NCBI RefSeq assembly: GCF_003208215.1 | Contig: NZ_QKLW01000004.1 | Coordinates: forward strand, 62,001-126,000 | Source of the DNA: Marinomonas alcarazii | GTDB taxonomy: Bacteria > Pseudomonadota > Gammaproteobacteria > Pseudomonadales > Marinomonadaceae | Reading direction: 5' to 3' | Length of the DNA: 64,000 nucleotides | Shown here: piece by piece, positions 17,140 to 27,111 of the stretch | How the letters are laid out: every line of letters begins with the position of its first letter | How positions within the stretch are numbered: the first letter of the stretch is position 1 | Program-made: the position numbers and the translations under genes | The notes under the pieces: model-generated | The model's input: only the letters and a program-made list of their open reading frames with translations | Databases searched by the model: none | What the model was told of the DNA's origin: nothing

Positions 17140-17963
17140 GATTTCTTCCGGTTGATGTTACAAGGTGTGCTAAAGCGTTGCATATCTTCAAGGCGTAGAG
17201 CCGTTAAACTTCCACCCCAGACGCAACCAGTGTCTAAAGCATGGATGCGACTTTTTTGGGTTTCCCCTTCTAATGCAGCCCAATGCCCAAAGACAATATG
17301 ACAACCTTCAGGCAACTTTGTGGGGTAGTTGAACCAAGGAGCATAGCCTTTAGAGGCTGTGTCTACACCTTCTTTGGATTTTAAGTCGAGTCTACTGTTT
17401 TCATCGCAAAAACGCATGCGAGTAAGGTAGTTAGTAATCGCTCGAAGTCGATCTAATCCTGATAATTTATCTTTCCATAGATCTGGTTTATTACCATACA
17501 TGGTCGCAAAATATTCATCAACAGTGTCTGATTGAAGCGTATTTTCGACTTCTTTGGACAAGGCGATCGTTTCTGCTAAATCCCAGCATGGGGGGATGCC
17601 CGCGTGGGTCATCACCGTATTAAGTTCAGCGTCGTAATGACACAATGGTTGGTGGCGCAGCCAATCCATTAATTCATCTCTGTCCCTAGCCGTTAGAATT
17701 TCCATTAATGTGTCGCCACGCTTTAATTTGCCATGGCCAAACGAAACAGCAAGCAAATGTAAGTCGTGATTACCTAAAACCACAGTGGCGTTATCGCCCA
17801 ATGATTTAATAAAACGTAATGTTTCTAGTGACTCGTGACCTCGATTAATTAGGTCTCCCGCAAACCACAGTTTGTCTTGCTCTGGGGAATAATTGATTTG
17901 TTCTAATAACTGTACTAATGGGGTCAGACAACCTTGTAAGTCCCCAATTGCGTAAGTTGCCAT
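17136..17963 (-). CDS. apaH: Bis(5'-nucleosyl)-tetraphosphatase (symmetrical)
   Basis: A 275-residue metallophosphoesterase that cleaves Ap4A to two ADP and can remove Np4 caps from RNA. The PPP-family motifs are in order: GDLQGC (7-12), GDLINRG (36-42) and GNHD. The usual length is 270-282. It lies in the rsmA-apaG-apaH order that is conserved in gammaproteobacteria and overlaps glpE by 4 bp. Confidence 0.96.
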   Translation of the reverse strand: MATYAIGDLQGCLTPLVQLLEQINYSPEQDKLWFAGDLINRGHESLETLRFIKSLGDNATVVLGNHDLHLLAVSFGHGKLKRGDTLMEILTARDRDELMDWLRHQPLCHYDAELNTVMTHAGIPPCWDLAETIALSKEVENTLQSDTVDEYFATMYGNKPDLWKDKLSGLDRLRAITNYLTRMRFCDENSRLDLKSKEGVDTASKGYAPWFNYPTKLPEGCHIVFGHWAALEGETQKSRIHALDTGCVWGGSLTALRLEDMQRFSTPCNINRKKS

Positions 17964-17972
17964 AGGGAAGCC

Positions 17973-18347
17973 TCAGTGAATCTGGTTTGGCACAGAGAGA
18001 GTGAAAGGGCGAACTTGAGCGTGAAATTCTGTGCCGTCATCGGCAAGAAATTGGTAGCTGCCATGCATACTGCCAACCACGGTATCCATTACTGTGCCGC
18101 TGGTATAGTGGAACGATTCCCCTGGTTGCAAATAGGGGTACTCACCAATTACGCCGCTGCCTTTTACTTCTTGAACTTGTTCGTTGCCATTGGTGATTAT
18201 CCAATGACGTGTTTGCAGTTTGGCAGGTTCAGTTCCGCAGTTTGTAATGGATATGTGGTAAGCAAATACATAGCGTGACTCAGCTGGTGTAGATTGGCTT
18301 GCTATATATTCTGTTCGAACAGAAACCACGACATCATATTTTTCCAT
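17973..18347 (-). CDS. apaG: ApaG (DUF525) protein
   Basis: A 124-residue all-beta protein of the ApaG family (Co2+/Mg2+ efflux-associated in older names). It has the family core YVFAYHISITNCGTEPA, RHWIITNG, GVIGEYPYLQPGESFHYTSG and the MHGSYQF end motif. The biochemical function is not established. It is directly adjacent to rsmA (no gap) and 9 bp before apaH. Confidence 0.96.
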   Translation of the reverse strand: MEKYDVVVSVRTEYIASQSTPAESRYVFAYHISITNCGTEPAKLQTRHWIITNGNEQVQEVKGSGVIGEYPYLQPGESFHYTSGTVMDTVVGSMHGSYQFLADDGTEFHAQVRPFTLSVPNQIH

Positions 18348-19148
18348 TCATCCTTCCTTGTTAAGGACGTAGTTTGTGATTCTAACAAAATCCTCTACAT
18401 CCAATCGTTCTGGGCGTAGTGTTGGGTCAATGTTTACGGCTGCAAAATCATCATTGTCCAATACCCCTTTGTAGTTATTACGAAGGGTTTTGCGACGTTG
18501 TTGGAAACCGATGCGCACTATGTCTTCTAGTTTCTTAATGTCGTTGACAGGGTGAGGCGGTGTTTTGTACGGCGTCATTCTGACAATGGCTGAATCGACT
18601 TTAGGGGCAGGGTCAAAGGACTCTGGCCCAACAATAAAGAGAGATTCAACAGCGCAGTAATATTGCGCCATAACACTTAGCCGTCCATATAAGCTGTCAC
18701 CTGGTCGTGCAGCTAGTCGATCAACCACTTCTTTTTGTAGCATGAAGTGCATGTCTTCAATAGCGCGGGCTTGGCTCAGCAAATGGAAGATCAGGGGCGT
18801 TGAAATATTGTAAGGTAAGTTACCAACAACTCGAATAGCTTGCTCTTCTGTGCTTAGGGAGGTGAAATCAAATTTCATCGCATCGGCTTCATGAACCGTT
18901 AGGTCTGGGTAGCGGAACAGATTCACTCTCAATATAGGGATCAGATCACGGTCAAGTTCAACCACGTCCATGCGCTCAGTGACGCTAATGATTCCTTCTG
19001 TTAGGGCACCTTTACCTGGGCCTATCTCTACGATACGTTGTCCTTTTTTAGGACCTATGCAGGCGACAATTTTTCGGATGACGCCGTGATCGTGAAGGAA
19101 GTTTTGGCCGAATCTTTTTCTGGCTTTATGGGGTTGTGGTTTGCTCAT
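18348..19148 (-). CDS. rsmA: 16S rRNA (adenine1518-N6/adenine1519-N6)-dimethyltransferase
   Basis: A 266-residue SAM-dependent enzyme (KsgA) that dimethylates two adjacent adenines in helix 45 of 16S rRNA late in 30S assembly. N-terminal [14 protein letters not shown]-binding [11 protein letters not shown] and catalytic NLPYNIST are present. The start overlaps the pdxA stop by 4 bp (ATGA). The gene order pdxA-rsmA-apaG-apaH is the conserved one. Confidence 0.97.
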   Translation of the reverse strand: MSKPQPHKARKRFGQNFLHDHGVIRKIVACIGPKKGQRIVEIGPGKGALTEGIISVTERMDVVELDRDLIPILRVNLFRYPDLTVHEADAMKFDFTSLSTEEQAIRVVGNLPYNISTPLIFHLLSQARAIEDMHFMLQKEVVDRLAARPGDSLYGRLSVMAQYYCAVESLFIVGPESFDPAPKVDSAIVRMTPYKTPPHPVNDIKKLEDIVRIGFQQRRKTLRNNYKGVLDNDDFAAVNIDPTLRPERLDVEDFVRITNYVLNKEG

Positions 19149-20164
19149 TTAGAAAACTTTTTCGCGTTATTTGCCATGTTAATAGCATGTTGAATGGCCA
19201 CTTTTAGGCTGCCGTTACTTGCTTTGCCTGTGCCGGCTAAATCAATTGCCGTGCCGTGGTCTACAGATGTCCGAATAATAGGTAAGCCTAATGTAATATT
19301 AACGGCATTACCAAAACCTGAGTATTTTAACACAGGTAAGCCTTGATCGTGATACATGGCTAAAGCACAGTCAGCATCATTTAGGTATTTTGGGGTGAAA
19401 AGTGTGTCCGCAGGCAAGGGCCCAACAAGATTTAGTCCTTCTTGGCGAAGCTTATTAAGTGTTGGGATGATGACATCAATTTCTTCTCTGCCCAAATGAC
19501 CGTCTTCACCTGCGTGTGGGTTCAGTCCACAAACAAGTATTTTAGGTGTTTTGATGCCAAATTTTTCTTGTAGGTCTTTGTTGAGTGCTTTGGTAACTAG
19601 GCTGATACTGTCTTCTGTGATTACTGCTGATATGTCTTTTAGTGGTAAATGAGTGGTGACTAAGGCCACTTTCATTGCTTCAGTGGCGAGCATCATAACC
19701 ACATGGGGAGATCGGCACTGGGCTTGAAAGAACTCAGTATGCCCAGAAAAATGCACACCGGTTTCACACAAAACGCCTTTGTGGACAGGTGGCGTGACAA
19801 TGGCATCGAATGCTTTTTGAATACAGCCTTCACCCGCTTGCTTTAGTGTTTCTAACACATAAGGCGAATTTTCTACGTCTAGAATCCCTGCTGTCGCAGG
19901 TTTTGCTAGTTTTATTGGCAGAACACTAATAACACCTTGTCTATGGGGAGGCGCATCGTTCGCGTTACTTAGGCTTTGAATATTGGCCGATAGTCCTAGC
20001 GTTTTGGCTCTGTCTTTGAGTAATTCGGGGTCAGCAAGAACCACTAAGCGAGCAGGGAATTCCTGTTCGCTTAGTACGCTAATAATAATGTCTGGGCCAA
20101 TGCCTGCCGGCTCCCCAGAGGTAATGGCAATAATGGGCAATGGCTCATACAGGTCGTTAGTCAT
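19145..20164 (-). CDS. pdxA: 4-hydroxythreonine-4-phosphate dehydrogenase
   Basis: A 339-residue NAD-dependent enzyme of pyridoxal phosphate synthesis. Its product condenses with deoxyxylulose phosphate in the PdxJ step. The ATG at 20164 is chosen: AAAGG lies 7 nt upstream and it leaves 10 bp after surA, whereas the longer frame would overlap surA. Motifs seen are [12 protein letters not shown] near the start, GHTEF, the metal/substrate region [11 protein letters not shown] and MYHDQGL. Confidence 0.96.
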   Translation of the reverse strand: MTNDLYEPLPIIAITSGEPAGIGPDIIISVLSEQEFPARLVVLADPELLKDRAKTLGLSANIQSLSNANDAPPHRQGVISVLPIKLAKPATAGILDVENSPYVLETLKQAGEGCIQKAFDAIVTPPVHKGVLCETGVHFSGHTEFFQAQCRSPHVVMMLATEAMKVALVTTHLPLKDISAVITEDSISLVTKALNKDLQEKFGIKTPKILVCGLNPHAGEDGHLGREEIDVIIPTLNKLRQEGLNLVGPLPADTLFTPKYLNDADCALAMYHDQGLPVLKYSGFGNAVNITLGLPIIRTSVDHGTAIDLAGTGKASNGSLKVAIQHAINMANNAKKFSK

Positions 20165-20174
20165 CATTTGACCT

Positions 20175-21422
20175 TTAATTTTTGATATCGATGAAGGCAT
20201 CGGCACGTAATTCATCCAGCCAATTTCCTAATACGACATCTTGTTTTTGAGCTATTAAGGCTTGCTCTGCATTACTACGTTTAACTTTGTCGCTAATGTC
20301 AGCTTCACGACGGCCTTCAACTTGAAGAATGTGCCAACCAAATTGTGTTCTGAAAGGCTTACTTATTGCCCCGATGTCGGTTTTATCCATCATCTCTTCA
20401 AATTGCGGAACCATTGTGCCTGGTGTCACCCAACCTAAGTCGCCCCCTTGTAAGGTCGAGCCTTGGTCTTCGCTGTATTCCTTGGCTAGTTCAGCAAAGT
20501 CCGCACCATTTTGTAACTTGGTATAAATTTCCTCAGCCAATTCTTTGGTTTGGGCCATGTTTCTAATTTCATTGGCTCTAACAAGAATGTGTCGAGTCTT
20601 GGTTTGCTGTTGCAACGTTACATCAGGAGATCGCTTTTCTATTACCCACAAAAGGTGGAAGCCTGCATTGCTCTGTAATGGGCCGATAAGTTGACCACTT
20701 TCTGACTCAAGAGCACGTACGAACAGAGGTGGAAGCTGGTTTAATGGTCTCCAGCCTAAATCACCGCCTTCAATAGCGTATTGTCCATCAGAGTTTTCAA
20801 TTGCCTGTTGGACAAAGTCATCTTCGGTCTGAATGTTTTGTGCGATGGCTTCTATTTTACTTTTAGCTTGCTCTGGGTCATTAGCTCGAATCAGTAAGTG
20901 ACGTAAATGCACTTGGTCTTTTTCTTTAGTAATGCTGGTGTCAGAACTCAAATAGTCGTTGATTTCTTGCTCAGAAATGACAATGCGCTTTTTGATTATT
21001 TCTCTTTTGATGTTATTGATTAGGATCTCTTGCTCAATTTGTTCACGGTAGCGGGCATAGTTAATTCCTTTGCTAGCGAGGACATTTTTTAGCCCTTGAA
21101 GGTCTTGATTCATGTTTTTGGCAACACCAAGAATGGCGTTATCAACATCGGAGCTAGACACTCTCATGCCGACCTTGCGTGCGTAGTTTGCCTGCAGTGC
21201 TTCATCGATCATTTGGTTTTGAATTTGACGGTGAATATTGTCAGTCATAATGCCGCCGGGAACGCGTTCTTTCACAATTTCGAAGCGGCTTTGGATATCA
21301 CTCTCTAAAATAGGAGTTGAGTCCACAATAGCGGAAATACCATCGATTTTTGTTGGCGCAGCGTGTAGTGATTGCAAGGGTAATAATGCAAATAAAATAA
21401 AAGAGAAAAAAGACAACTTCAT
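20175..21422 (-). CDS. surA: Periplasmic chaperone/peptidyl-prolyl isomerase SurA
   Basis: A 415-residue periplasmic chaperone for outer-membrane beta-barrel proteins. The start at 21422 gives a clean signal peptide (MKLSFF, hydrophobic stretch, cleavage after LHA). The N-terminal chaperone domain is followed by two parvulin domains ([11 protein letters not shown] and [11 protein letters not shown] starts; each ends in a GGDLGW motif) and a short C-terminal helix. It begins 2 bp after lptD, whose product is a main SurA client. Confidence 0.96.
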   Translation of the reverse strand: MKLSFFSFILFALLPLQSLHAAPTKIDGISAIVDSTPILESDIQSRFEIVKERVPGGIMTDNIHRQIQNQMIDEALQANYARKVGMRVSSSDVDNAILGVAKNMNQDLQGLKNVLASKGINYARYREQIEQEILINNIKREIIKKRIVISEQEINDYLSSDTSITKEKDQVHLRHLLIRANDPEQAKSKIEAIAQNIQTEDDFVQQAIENSDGQYAIEGGDLGWRPLNQLPPLFVRALESESGQLIGPLQSNAGFHLLWVIEKRSPDVTLQQQTKTRHILVRANEIRNMAQTKELAEEIYTKLQNGADFAELAKEYSEDQGSTLQGGDLGWVTPGTMVPQFEEMMDKTDIGAISKPFRTQFGWHILQVEGRREADISDKVKRSNAEQALIAQKQDVVLGNWLDELRADAFIDIKN

Positions 21423-21424
21423 GA

Positions 21425-23677
21425 TTAATATCCAACGTTTCCTTGGTTCCAATAGTTATCAGCAATATTGGCTTCGCTGTTCGCTCGGCCAGCAGTGCTT
21501 AAACCACGTAAAATAAATTGTAAAAAGACACCTCTATCAAATACATTGTCATCGTTTAGCCAATCTTGATAGCTTAGCGATACTTTGATACAGCAGTTTT
21601 CATAGCCTAAACCTACGATTTCCTTAGTCGAGTCTTCACGGTTGAAGTCATAGGTGTATTGATTGTAAATAGACCAGTTTTGGTTAAGAGGAAATATCGT
21701 TCCAATGCTAGCTTGTTTGGCGTCATCATCTGGATCTGTGTTATTGATTGAATACAAATAGCTTAGATTGATTTTAACGTCATCCACGGGTTCCATAGAA
21801 GCAACAAGTTGGGCTAGGTTAACGTTTTGGTCATCTAGGTTATAGTTTAAGTTCGCAGTCAAACTGTAGTTATTGCCAAAGTAATCTGCGGAGGTTAATA
21901 AGTCGCTACGTTTAGCATCATCTACAGCGGTGTCTTTATTTGTGTTGCCATTAATACCAACATAACGATCTTCCAAATAAAAGACTTGTCCCGCTTTAAA
22001 AGCCCACTTTTCATTATTGTTTGCATCATATAGACGACTTTCGAGACCAAAGGTTATTTGCTCTGTATCACCAATACGGTCACTGCCGTTAAAGCGGGTG
22101 TGACTAAAGGCTTGAGAGTAGGTCATGGTCGGCTCACTGGCATCAAAGTTGGGGACCTGATTTTGATACTCAAACGGTGCATAAAGGTAGCTTAAACGCG
22201 GCTCAAGAGTTTGTCGTCTGGATGTTTGACCATCTAGAATTCGTCGTTCAAACAAGAGTGAGGAGTCAATATAGCTCGATAGATGGCCAACGGTATTTGA
22301 GCTGTCGGTACTGGTTTTATAATCGTGCAGATCATAGTCACGGTACTGAGTTAGTAATCCTGGACTAATGGTTCCCCAGCTATTACTAAAATTTAGAGCC
22401 AAATCTTGGTTGAGTACGACACGTTCGCCATCAAAGTCATCTTCAGCCGGATCATAAAAGTCGGTGTACTGTACGTTTACTTTGTAATCCATATAGGACG
22501 AAGTCATTTGATAAGAACTGTCGACTCTTGGTTGCCATTCAAATGGTTGATCGTCTGACTTATCTGGTGTCTGGTAAGTCAAGTAAGTGACCTTGTTGAA
22601 GAAATTGCCATTATTGAAAGCAAAGTACATGCTACGTTGATAATGGTCTTTCTCGCCAATGGAGGTGCTGTTGGCTTCTGGAAACTTATTGTCTGTTGGG
22701 TTTGCCTCTAGCAAAAAGCCTGCGTTGAAATAGTCATTAAATTTTTGTTTAGAGGTTAATTTTAATAGTGTCTGCTCACCTTCGTCATTATCCGAGAAAG
22801 TGGACTGCTCATAGGTTGTTTGTCCATAAGGGCTTAGGTGACGAAGCTCTAAGTCTATGCCTTCCCCTTTCTTCTGAATGAACTGAGGTGTAATCGTGGC
22901 GTCGTAGTTTGGTGCGATATTCCAGTAAAAAGGTGCAGAGAAACTGAAGCCGTCCGAGCCAGAGTAGCCAAACTCAGGAAATAAAAAGCCTGTTTGACGG
23001 GTGTCATCGAGTGGAAAGCGTAGCCATGGAAAGTAAAAAACGGGTATGCCAGCAATGCGTATTTGCACGTGTTTTGCCGTCCCAAATCCACTTTTGGTAT
23101 CCAACTCAATCGAACTGCCATAGAGCTGCCAGCTTTCTTGGGTTGGCTCGCATGTAGTAAAGAAGCCTTCTTCAATGAAGATGACACCCTCTTGGTCGTT
23201 CGAAAGAGACTTAGCTGCAACACGAGTGCCTGACTGGTGGTTTAAAAAAGTCGCATCATTGAATTCAGTTGTCCCGTTGCCATTATTTGAAATGTAAGCA
23301 CTGGAGCTGCGTATTAATTGATTGTCTCCGCGCAAGGTGACATCGCCATTGGCGCGATAGTAGTCATCAGGAATACCTTCAATTGTATTGGCTGATAATG
23401 TCGAGTTGGGTTGGACGATCTCAGCCGCCCCTTGAAGGTGAATCACCCCCTTCTTGTCTCGTACAATCAAGTCACCACTTAAATTTGTCGTTTTGCTGTT
23501 GGTGGCTTGCCAGCTGTTAATATAGGTTCCCTGGCAATACTGATTGAGCTGAGCTTGTTGCTCCGCTGTCAGGGATTCTCTGGGTGTCCAGTCCCATTGG
23601 TCTACTTGCGCATTGGCAATAGGCAATATGAAAAGACTTTGAAAAAATAAGGCGTAGGTGCGTAAATGCTTAAACAT
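21425..23677 (-). CDS. lptD: LPS-assembly outer-membrane protein LptD
   Basis: A 750-residue protein (E. coli has 784) that with LptE inserts lipopolysaccharide in the outer leaflet. The start at 23677 gives a signal peptide (MFKHLRTYALFFQS, cleavage after ANA). An N-terminal OstA beta-jellyroll (IQVDKKGVIHLQG-like region near residue 80-170) is followed by the large barrel. Four cysteines are kept: one near the N-terminus (YCQG), one in TCEP and a CC pair near the C-terminus, as needed for the inter-domain disulfides. It is the first gene of the eight-gene minus operon, divergent from djlA. Confidence 0.95.
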   Translation of the reverse strand: MFKHLRTYALFFQSLFILPIANAQVDQWDWTPRESLTAEQQAQLNQYCQGTYINSWQATNSKTTNLSGDLIVRDKKGVIHLQGAAEIVQPNSTLSANTIEGIPDDYYRANGDVTLRGDNQLIRSSSAYISNNGNGTTEFNDATFLNHQSGTRVAAKSLSNDQEGVIFIEEGFFTTCEPTQESWQLYGSSIELDTKSGFGTAKHVQIRIAGIPVFYFPWLRFPLDDTRQTGFLFPEFGYSGSDGFSFSAPFYWNIAPNYDATITPQFIQKKGEGIDLELRHLSPYGQTTYEQSTFSDNDEGEQTLLKLTSKQKFNDYFNAGFLLEANPTDNKFPEANSTSIGEKDHYQRSMYFAFNNGNFFNKVTYLTYQTPDKSDDQPFEWQPRVDSSYQMTSSYMDYKVNVQYTDFYDPAEDDFDGERVVLNQDLALNFSNSWGTISPGLLTQYRDYDLHDYKTSTDSSNTVGHLSSYIDSSLLFERRILDGQTSRRQTLEPRLSYLYAPFEYQNQVPNFDASEPTMTYSQAFSHTRFNGSDRIGDTEQITFGLESRLYDANNNEKWAFKAGQVFYLEDRYVGINGNTNKDTAVDDAKRSDLLTSADYFGNNYSLTANLNYNLDDQNVNLAQLVASMEPVDDVKINLSYLYSINNTDPDDDAKQASIGTIFPLNQNWSIYNQYTYDFNREDSTKEIVGLGYENCCIKVSLSYQDWLNDDNVFDRGVFLQFILRGLSTAGRANSEANIADNYWNQGNVGY

Positions 23678-23804
23678 GCAGGGTATACTTGTGCCAATAG
23701 TTATTGTCCGAAATCGGATACTGCCCGTAAGCGGGTCCACGTGTTAAGACAAATGATAATCTAAGCAGGCCTATAGGGGCTACCGATTCTGGAGAAATAT
23801 CTTT

Positions 23805-24596
23805 ATGTGGAAAATTGTTTGTGCAATTTTGGGTTATATATTAGCGGGCTTTATAGGCGCTTTGCTTGGTTTTATTGTTGGCGGTGTTATTGATAGGTCC
23901 CAGGCTGGAGGCTCGTTCGGTACGATTCGTAATGGTGCTACTGTGCGTCTTCAGCAAGAAACTTTTTTTCGTACATTGTTTCTTTTGATGGGGCGATTGG
24001 CTAAATCCGACGGACAGGTATCTGAAGCTGAGATCCAATTAGCACAGTCTGTGATGCAGCGTTTACGCTTATCTCCAGCGGCTCAAGAGCAAGCTAAGCA
24101 GCTGTTTAATGAAGGTAAATCCGCTAATTTTGATTTGGCTATTGTTTTAGATAGATTTAAACAGGTGGTTGGTCCTGGGGATCTGACACGAACATTGTTA
24201 GAAGTTCTGTTGGTTTCTGCTTATGCTGACGGGCACTTTAGTGTTGAAGAAAAGTCGTTTGTTTCTCAGGTTTGCGCTCACCTTGGTGTGTCTGCCGCGG
24301 AATTCGAAGCGTTACATATTCAAGTGAAACAGCAAGCACATTTTCGACAAGGCTATCAGTCGTCTGCGAATGGCGCTGACTCAAAGGATTTGCTCAAAGC
24401 TGCCTATGAAGCGCTTGGGGTGACTGAAGATATGAGTGATGCAGACATTAAAAAAGCATACCGACGACTGATGAGTAAAAATCACCCAGATAAGTTAAGT
24501 GCCAAAGGTCTTCCGGATGAAATGATAGAGTTAGCAAAAGAGAAGACTCAAGAAATTCAAGCAGCTTATGAAATGATCAAGTCTGCTCGCAAATAA
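23805..24596 (+). CDS. djlA: Membrane-anchored DnaJ-like co-chaperone DjlA
   Basis: A 263-residue inner-membrane protein: one glycine-rich N-terminal transmembrane segment (residues about 4-30), a central TerB-like helical domain (about 55-175) and a C-terminal J domain (about 200-263) with the HPDK motif that activates DnaK. The length and the divergent position next to lptD-surA are as in other gammaproteobacteria. A terminator follows, located inside the end of the convergent gene. Confidence 0.94.
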   Translation: MWKIVCAILGYILAGFIGALLGFIVGGVIDRSQAGGSFGTIRNGATVRLQQETFFRTLFLLMGRLAKSDGQVSEAEIQLAQSVMQRLRLSPAAQEQAKQLFNEGKSANFDLAIVLDRFKQVVGPGDLTRTLLEVLLVSAYADGHFSVEEKSFVSQVCAHLGVSAAEFEALHIQVKQQAHFRQGYQSSANGADSKDLLKAAYEALGVTEDMSDADIKKAYRRLMSKNHPDKLSAKGLPDEMIELAKEKTQEIQAAYEMIKSARK

Positions 24597-24622
24597 CGAA
24601 TCTGCTTAATGCTATCGCTATC

Positions 24623-25597
24623 TCACTCAACAGGGCTTTTATAAAAAAGCCCTTTTTTTATGTTAGGAAGCTGTTTTTGTTGCGTTATTTGAGTGGTGTT
24701 TTGTTTTAAAAAGCCACGGACGCGTTGAATGAGTAATTGTTTGCTGTTTTTACCAGTGACCCTGTCCGGTATTGCATCTATTTGAATGTAGCTAATGTCA
24801 CTTTCTGTTCTTTGGTTGGCTGCTTGCTTTCGCCAAAGGGCAAACCTTTCACTGCCATTGTTGTTTACATAATAGTCCAAAGTCGGTTTGCTTATTTGGC
24901 GGATCTTCTGGGCGTTTGTGTAATCAGATAGCGCAGTGGGGGACTCAATGTCAATTAAAATTAACGCTTCGCCAGCTTCTGGGTTCTCTGCTAAGAATGC
25001 AAGAGCGTAACTGGCACCGGTTTTGTAGCCAAGCAAGACAAATTGTTCAATGCCGTCTGTTCTTGCTCGATTCATTGCAGCTTCGACTCGTGCGAAAACG
25101 TTAGCTTGATTCGGTAGCCCTGTCGATTCTTGATTGTTGCTATTCTCCGAAGGGCTGGTTTGAACAGGCGCCGCACGCTTTATGATATCAGGCACCTCTA
25201 TGGCTAGAGTGCACCAGCTATGTTCGGGCAGTGCGTTACGTAATGGGCCAATGGCATCAGGCCAGTCGGGATGTTCATTGTCCGAATGCAGTAAAATGAC
25301 ACAGCCTTCCGTAGAGCGGGTCAAAGACGGATTATATAAGGTTAAAAACGACTCTCCATTTGCTTCCAAAGTTTGTATTTGATGGTCTAACTGCCTTAAG
25401 GTCAACGTGCTTTTTAACGATTCTATCCGCGATGCTTGTGGTTTAGGAAGAACGTATTCTTGATCTGACTCTTGTGGTGACCTTGATTCCGAATTGTTGT
25501 TATCAGTTGAAGCTTGAGACTCTTCAGCCAACAAGGAGGATGTATTCAGGTAAAGAAGTGCAATGATAACGTAGAGTATGGCATTAATTTTCTTCAT
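24623..25597 (-). CDS. DUF3530 family protein, alpha/beta-hydrolase-like, exported
   Basis: A 324-residue protein with an N-terminal signal peptide ([12 protein letters not shown], ending near LLAEE). An acidic, Ser/Asn/Gln-rich linker follows, then an alpha/beta-hydrolase-like domain: [15 protein letters not shown] (oxyanion region) and the strand-turn [16 protein letters not shown]. The position of the usual nucleophile elbow (GxSxG) reads GYKTG, so the catalytic Ser is replaced and esterase activity is doubtful. The family has no known function. Its last codons also encode the terminator hairpin of djlA. Confidence 0.7.
   Translation of the reverse strand: MKKINAILYVIIALLYLNTSSLLAEESQASTDNNNSESRSPQESDQEYVLPKPQASRIESLKSTLTLRQLDHQIQTLEANGESFLTLYNPSLTRSTEGCVILLHSDNEHPDWPDAIGPLRNALPEHSWCTLAIEVPDIIKRAAPVQTSPSENSNNQESTGLPNQANVFARVEAAMNRARTDGIEQFVLLGYKTGASYALAFLAENPEAGEALILIDIESPTALSDYTNAQKIRQISKPTLDYYVNNNGSERFALWRKQAANQRTESDISYIQIDAIPDRVTGKNSKQLLIQRVRGFLKQNTTQITQQKQLPNIKKGLFYKSPVE
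24633..24659 (+). terminator. djlA terminator inside the 3' end of the convergent gene
   Basis: GGGCTTTT (24633-24640), loop ATAA, AAAAGCCC (24645-24652) and seven T. It lies 36 bp after the djlA stop and entirely within the last codons of the minus-strand DUF3530 gene (stop at 24623-24625). Confidence 0.88.
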
Positions 25598-25687
25598 TGT
25601 TTTTCAATACTTCTTATAAAGGCCTTGTTAAAATACGGTCTACATTTTCATTATGAGACCTTTATTGTGTCACTGCTGGAGTCAGAT

Positions 25688-26359
25688 ATGAATGATTTTA
25701 TCATCGCCCCTTCTATCCTTTCTGCCGATTTCGCTCGATTAGGCGAAGAGGTAGACAATGTACTGAAGGCTGGAGCCGATATCATACACTTTGATGTGAT
25801 GGACAATCATTATGTTCCTAATTTAACGATTGGTCCTATGGTCTGTAAAGCTCTGCGCAAACACGGTGTGACCGCAGAGATTGATGTTCATTTGATGGTG
25901 AAACCTGTTGATCGTATGATCGGAGATTTTATTGAAGCAGGTGCTTCTATTATCACTTTCCACCCAGAAGCCAGTGAGCATATTGATCGCTCATTGCAGA
26001 TGATCAAGGCTGGAGGATGTAAAGCCGGCCTAGTTTTCAACCCAGCGACCCCTCTAGATTATCTGAAATATGTATTAGATAAAGTCGATATGGTTTTGTT
26101 GATGTCTGTTAACCCAGGGTTTGGCGGTCAGTCTTTTATTCCAGGTACGTTAGATAAGCTGCGTGAAGCTCGTGCTTTGATTGATGCTAGTGGTTATGAC
26201 ATTCGCCTTGAGGTTGATGGTGGGGTGAGTGAAAAGAACATTGCTGAGATAGCTCGAGCGGGTGCGGATACCTTTGTGGCGGGGTCTGCTATTTTTGGTA
26301 AAGACGATTACAAGGCTGTTATTGATACCATGCGCAAAGAATTAGCGAGTGTACGTTAA
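25688..26359 (+). CDS. rpe: Ribulose-phosphate 3-epimerase
   Basis: A 223-residue TIM-barrel enzyme that interconverts ribulose 5-phosphate and xylulose 5-phosphate. The ATG at 25688 has a GGAG ribosome site and gives the family start [17 protein letters not shown]. The metal-binding and catalytic residues are in [19 protein letters not shown] and the C-terminal EVDGGV. An open frame extends 58 codons upstream but is not part of the gene. The stop overlaps the start of gph (TAATG). Confidence 0.97.
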   Translation: MNDFIIAPSILSADFARLGEEVDNVLKAGADIIHFDVMDNHYVPNLTIGPMVCKALRKHGVTAEIDVHLMVKPVDRMIGDFIEAGASIITFHPEASEHIDRSLQMIKAGGCKAGLVFNPATPLDYLKYVLDKVDMVLLMSVNPGFGGQSFIPGTLDKLREARALIDASGYDIRLEVDGGVSEKNIAEIARAGADTFVAGSAIFGKDDYKAVIDTMRKELASVR

Positions 26360-27039
26360 TGAAAACACCTAGCTATTTTTCAAAATGGTTTGAAGGTTGG
26401 CCAGAGTTGGTGTGTTTAGATCTAGATGGCACCTTGGTTGATAGCGTTCCTGATATTGCTGGCGCGGTAGATGCTTTTTTGGCTGAGCTTGGTGCACCTT
26501 TAGCAGGTGAGGAGCGTGTTAGAGGTTGGGTTGGCTTTGGCTCGGCTAAATTGATTGAACAAGCACTTGAGTGGGCAAAAGTTGATCCCGCAAAACAGGA
26601 AGAAGCATATCGTATTTTCTTAACGCATTATCATGCACATTTGACTGATGGAACGATCCTATATCCGAATGTTAAAGTGCTGCTAAAAGCACTCAAGTAT
26701 AATGGTGTGCCTGTGGCTTTAATTACGAATAAGCCCAGTGTTTTCGTGAAGCCTATGTTGGATCATTTTGAACTCACTGAGCAGTTTGGCTGGTTGTTGG
26801 GTGGCGATACGTTAGAAGAGAAAAAACCGTCGGCGATGCCTCTGCTTTACTGCAGTGAATCCATTGAAGCCTTACCTGAAAACTGTTTGATGATAGGGGA
26901 TTCAATCACAGACTTTAAAGCCGCAAGCAATGCTGGATTTAAATGCGCATTGGTGACTTATGGTTATCATCAGGGTGTTGATCTTAAAGCGTTAGGTGCT
27001 GACGCTATCATTGATGACTTGGCGGAATTATTAGTCTGA
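26359..27039 (+). CDS. gph: Phosphoglycolate phosphatase
   Basis: A 226-residue HAD-superfamily phosphatase that removes 2-phosphoglycolate, for example from DNA repair. Motif I is DLDGTLVDS with the nucleophile Asp, motif II is the ITNK region, and motif IV is MIGDSITDFKAA. Its start codon overlaps the rpe stop by one base, and the rpe-gph pair is the common order. A terminator follows 15 bp after the stop. Confidence 0.92.
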   Translation: MKTPSYFSKWFEGWPELVCLDLDGTLVDSVPDIAGAVDAFLAELGAPLAGEERVRGWVGFGSAKLIEQALEWAKVDPAKQEEAYRIFLTHYHAHLTDGTILYPNVKVLLKALKYNGVPVALITNKPSVFVKPMLDHFELTEQFGWLLGGDTLEEKKPSAMPLLYCSESIEALPENCLMIGDSITDFKAASNAGFKCALVTYGYHQGVDLKALGADAIIDDLAELLV

Positions 27040-27054
27040 ATGGTGGTTTAGGTT

Positions 27055-27099
27055 ACACAAAAAAAGCCAGACTGAAATCAGTCTGGCTTTTTTGTGTTT
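27055..27099. terminator. Bidirectional terminator between gph and the mscS-like gene
   Basis: A long stem (27055-27075 with about 27078-27097, AGCCAGACTGA pairing with TCAGTCTGGCT plus A/T flanks) and a 2-nt loop. It serves both convergent transcripts. Confidence 0.92.
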
Positions 27100-27111
27100 T
27101 ATCTTTAGTTT

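Noticed and set aside
25514..25687. 58-codon upstream extension of rpe
   Set aside because: The family N-terminus and a good ribosome site are at 25688; the extension overlaps the divergent gene and is not conserved-looking.
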